Shown: piece after piece, positions 61,017 to 64,000 of the stretch
How positions within the stretch are numbered: the first letter of the stretch is position 1
Layout of the letters: each line of letters starts with the position of its first letter
From: Cymbidium sinense
Taxonomy: Eukaryota; Streptophyta; Magnoliopsida; Asparagales; Orchidaceae
DNA: 64,000 nucleotides
Assembly: GCA_021442155.1 (NCBI GenBank)
Contig: CM038215.1
Span: 281,592,413-281,656,412 of the forward strand
Reading direction: 5' to 3'
Program-made: the position numbers and the translations under genes
Notes under the pieces: model-generated
The model's input: only the letters and a program-made list of their open reading frames with translations
Databases searched by the model: none
What the model was told of the DNA's origin: nothing

Positions 61017-63685
61017 GAAGGTGGTGACAAAAGTATGTTGCTTGAGCTCTTGTTATCATTTTTTTCTTTGATATTCATGTTGGACATTTCGAATTCGCTT
61101 TATTCTACTAGTTATAATGCCTCCCTGGGAAATATTACGTGAGTCATACGTGATCGTCAGACACAAAATAAAGAAGAAATCGACTTACCTTTGTACCTCA
61201 CCTCGTACCTGTACCTTTGTACCCTCGATTTCTTCTTCATTTTGGGTCACGCGTGGATCTCATATTTCCTCGCCCTACTCCAGTGTGATAAACAATTTGC
61301 CTTTCTTGAGGCGAAAGACATTCTATTGGCCAAATGCATCCTACTCACTCAAGCTTTATGACTCATCATGGTGATTTCAAGTAGCTAACAATTTGAAAAA
61401 TTCACCTACTGACATCTTTGCATATTGAATATCCAATGTTATTTGAACTTGTCGTCAAGCGGATCTCTCATTGTGGTGTGCTAGAGTTCATTGCTGAGGA
61501 GGGGATGGTGTACATGCCATATTGGGTATTTGTGATGTCTAAATGATTTTATGTTCTTGAACTGTCTTCCTTTTTCTTCTTGAATAAAATGGTACCTCAT
61601 GCTAATCTTGGATTTCTTTAAATGCTTACAGATGATGCAAAATTTGCTTTTGCAAGAGGGGGACATTGGGCAAATCAAGAGTGCTACTCTACCGAAGGGA
61701 ACATATGTCAAGTTGCACCACACAAAGACTTCTTAGATATTTCAAATCCCAAGGCCATGTAGGTTTGACCACTTTCGTTGGCTTATTTGATATATCGGAA
61801 GATTCCTTAAACTAGTAAAATCCATATTTCTTGGAACTTGCGATGGAAAGGACATTGAGGAACTACTCTTGCTTGACTACGAGTATCATGGTTCCATATA
61901 ATAATAAGAAGTATTACATAGATATTGTGGAAACAAAGCCTAGTTCAAATTAGCATTATTGAGAAGTTGTGAGGTCGATTTTGCAGCCTATAAAGAACGA
62001 GCATATGTTCTATCTAACAAATCACAAGGTCATAGTACTTAATCTCATTTCATTCAAGCTACCCCATGTTCTTTTATGCTTTTTTCTTGCTACCCTATGT
62101 TCTTTTTTGCTCTTTTTTAACTTCTTGTTCCCTTGTTGGTAGTGTTTTGTAATGCAGTTGCTACTTCATACAATTTCTAACTTAATTTTCTTTCTTTTGG
62201 CTAATAATTATTCGGTAGGATAATTCTAAATCACGTCCCATTATCACGTTAGGATAATTGTAGGGTATGTTGGAAATTCGAATTAATGTGCCAAAACCTA
62301 AAAAGCTCAAGCCGGGGATCGAAGGCATGTTACCGTTAATGCTCCGTTTGATGAATTTGTTCTAAGGGACTTTATGATGCATCACACCTTATGCTCTCTA
62401 GGTATAAAATAGAATAGTTCTAGGATTTTATGCATCTTCGTGAGTTTTTTTGTGCTTCTATTATAGATAGGGGTTACGTTATTGTAATAAAAATATCGAT
62501 ATTTTTACTATTATAATGAGTGCTATATTGAAATACTAAGATTGACGAACATGTTTAAGACATCGATTTTGATCGAATTCTAAAGCAACATGTACTTATG
62601 GCCATTGACATCTTAGAATTTCATACAATCACAAATTAGGTCAAGTAGATATCTTTAAATATAATGAAACTAAAACATATATTATCTGACTAAAGGCATT
62701 GACATCCAAGTAGTATTGAACCAAACACAAACAACCCCATATGTTCAATTCCCAAATGCAACAAAACTCTTTTGTGCTTTTGAATCACCTAAACCATTTA
62801 ATTTTCTAAGACTTATTTGATATCTTTTGCATTATTAGAACATAACATTGCATTTAATCTACTTTCGATTTGAAAATTTTGGTTGAAGATGTGAATCTGG
62901 AAAAGAAGCACAATCCTTTCGGTGGTTAGGCGGTTGGATGGAAAGCCTTCAACGCCGCTCCCATTCGACCATCGAGAATCACGGCTGTCGAAGCATCAAA
63001 TGGTTCAAATAGTTCGATGGCGCGCATCCGAGTTGACTTCCGCAAGACCTCAGGGAAGCTCGTCTTTGGTTCAAATGCAGGCCATGCACCCAAAGAAGCT
63101 CAGAAGGTATGAAAACTTATCATACTATACTAAGTTTCAGTTCTTGCGTAGTGCATCATCATTTCTATCATCATCATGGTTTTTTGGATATAGATTCCAT
63201 TTTTCTCTCTTTTTCTTAATTGAGAATGACATAAATTAAAATGATAAGAAGCAAAGTGCGGAAAATTGAGAAGAATGGATCGATTATTAGAGGATTGTGA
63301 CACAGTATGTATTTGAGATTAAAATAGTAGAACTTAAATTTGGGTTATTTAGGAACACTTTGAGATCACTTTTATTTTTATTTTTATTTTTAAATTTTTT
63401 AAATGTTTTGACTTTAAAAACATATATTTAGTTGTGATAATTATTTTTTTGTGTTTTCAAAATAATATGATTTATTTCTTAAAACAAAAAAATAAATTAT
63501 TATCATTAAATTCCAAAAAAAAAAAAAATCCCTTAAATATGAGATATTATTATAATTTACAATAGACTTTTTAATTAAAACTGCTTCAATTGGCTTCTCA
63601 TTTCAGGTGCCTAAGGAAGAATCTCCCAAGCAAGAAGAAGACCAAGTTTAGGCATTCACAGGAAAGAAGTACTCGTTAAAGCTGA
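61017..63685 (+). CDS. UFD1: UFD1 (ubiquitin fusion degradation protein 1), copy B, disrupted as written
   Basis: Same gene as at 20628. Exons: 61017-61032 (EGGDK after a clean 'cccag' acceptor); 61112-61138 (IIMPP, acceptor 'ctactag', donor 'acgtgagt'); about 61404-61525 ([34 protein letters not shown]); 61632-61758 ([12 protein letters not shown], then [12 protein letters not shown]); about 61843-62028 ([25 protein letters not shown]); about 62885-63106 ([30 protein letters not shown]); 63607-63685 ([22 protein letters not shown]). Here the middle exons are better preserved than in copy A, while the last exon lost bases (a premature stop after KQEEDQV). The first exon was not found. Upstream lies the ~320-bp tandem array. 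Whether either copy is expressed cannot be told from the sequence. Confidence 0.85.
63345..63560. mobile_element. MITE relic in last UFD1 intron, copy B
   Basis: Left end 'ttaggaacactttgagatca' resembles the MITE end at 49795. Shorter than in copy A. Confidence 0.4.
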
Positions 63686-64000
63686 TAGTAGCATGTATTA
63701 TCAATCTCATTAATGACTAGAAGTCTTCATATTTGATAAATAATTCAGGGGAAAATTACATATATATATAGCACTCAAAATATGACTCTTTACAAAATCA
63801 ACACCCACTTGTTTTAATTTTTCAATTTCTCATTCAAATATCAAAAGTCACAATAAAATTTAAACTCATTTTTCATTTTTATCATATCGATCAAATACAT
63901 GCATGAACACATATCGGCTTGCTTGTTCAAAAGAATGGAATGAGTGTTCATTTTATAATTAAAATATAATTTTTTTTCATAATTATATTTTGATGTAATT

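Overview
The window is nuclear DNA from a flowering plant. It is very AT-rich and intron-bearing, and carries long (TA)n tracts, Mutator-like, Ty1/copia, CACTA-like and MITE remnants, a plant mobile domain (PMD) reading frame, and a UFD1 gene whose protein matches plant UFD1 proteins. Species cannot be told from the sequence. No rRNA, tRNA, CRISPR, bacterial or organellar genes were seen.

The dominant feature is a direct duplication. Copy A (about 3225-24410) recurs in the same order and orientation as copy B (about 34842 to beyond the right end). Both hold, in order: a MULE body lacking its catalytic core; a long unrecognised non-coding stretch; a TATA box; 245-bp, 93-bp and 159-bp tandem repeats; a second MULE with its DDE region; a CCACC-rich patch; a CACTA-type terminus; a long GATGGT minisatellite; a tandem array of roughly 300-bp units; and a UFD1 gene. 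B additionally has a 5.1 kb block with a degenerate copia element, and a 4.1 kb block with a MITE and a possible small secreted-peptide gene. A has a 0.76 kb stretch missing from B. AT-rich stretches of the two copies are nearly identical, while CG- and CTG-containing stretches differ by clusters of tiny indels. This suggests either two haplotypes joined by an assembler with long-read consensus errors, or a recent tandem duplication.

Left flank (1-3225): an interspersed repeat with a GGCGAC-rich patch, a (CT)n leader-like stretch, and (TA)n. Spacer (24410-34842): a PMD-domain gene on the minus strand between arrays of ~165-bp repeats, a MULE fragment abutting a promoter/leader/first-exon-like stretch, a second copy of the left-flank repeat family, and an N-terminal MULE part that runs into copy B.

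The only clear cellular gene is UFD1 (ubiquitin fusion degradation protein 1, partner of CDC48 and NPL4). Each copy is broken at different places as written, and the two together support an originally intact gene. Nearly everything else is transposon or repeat.
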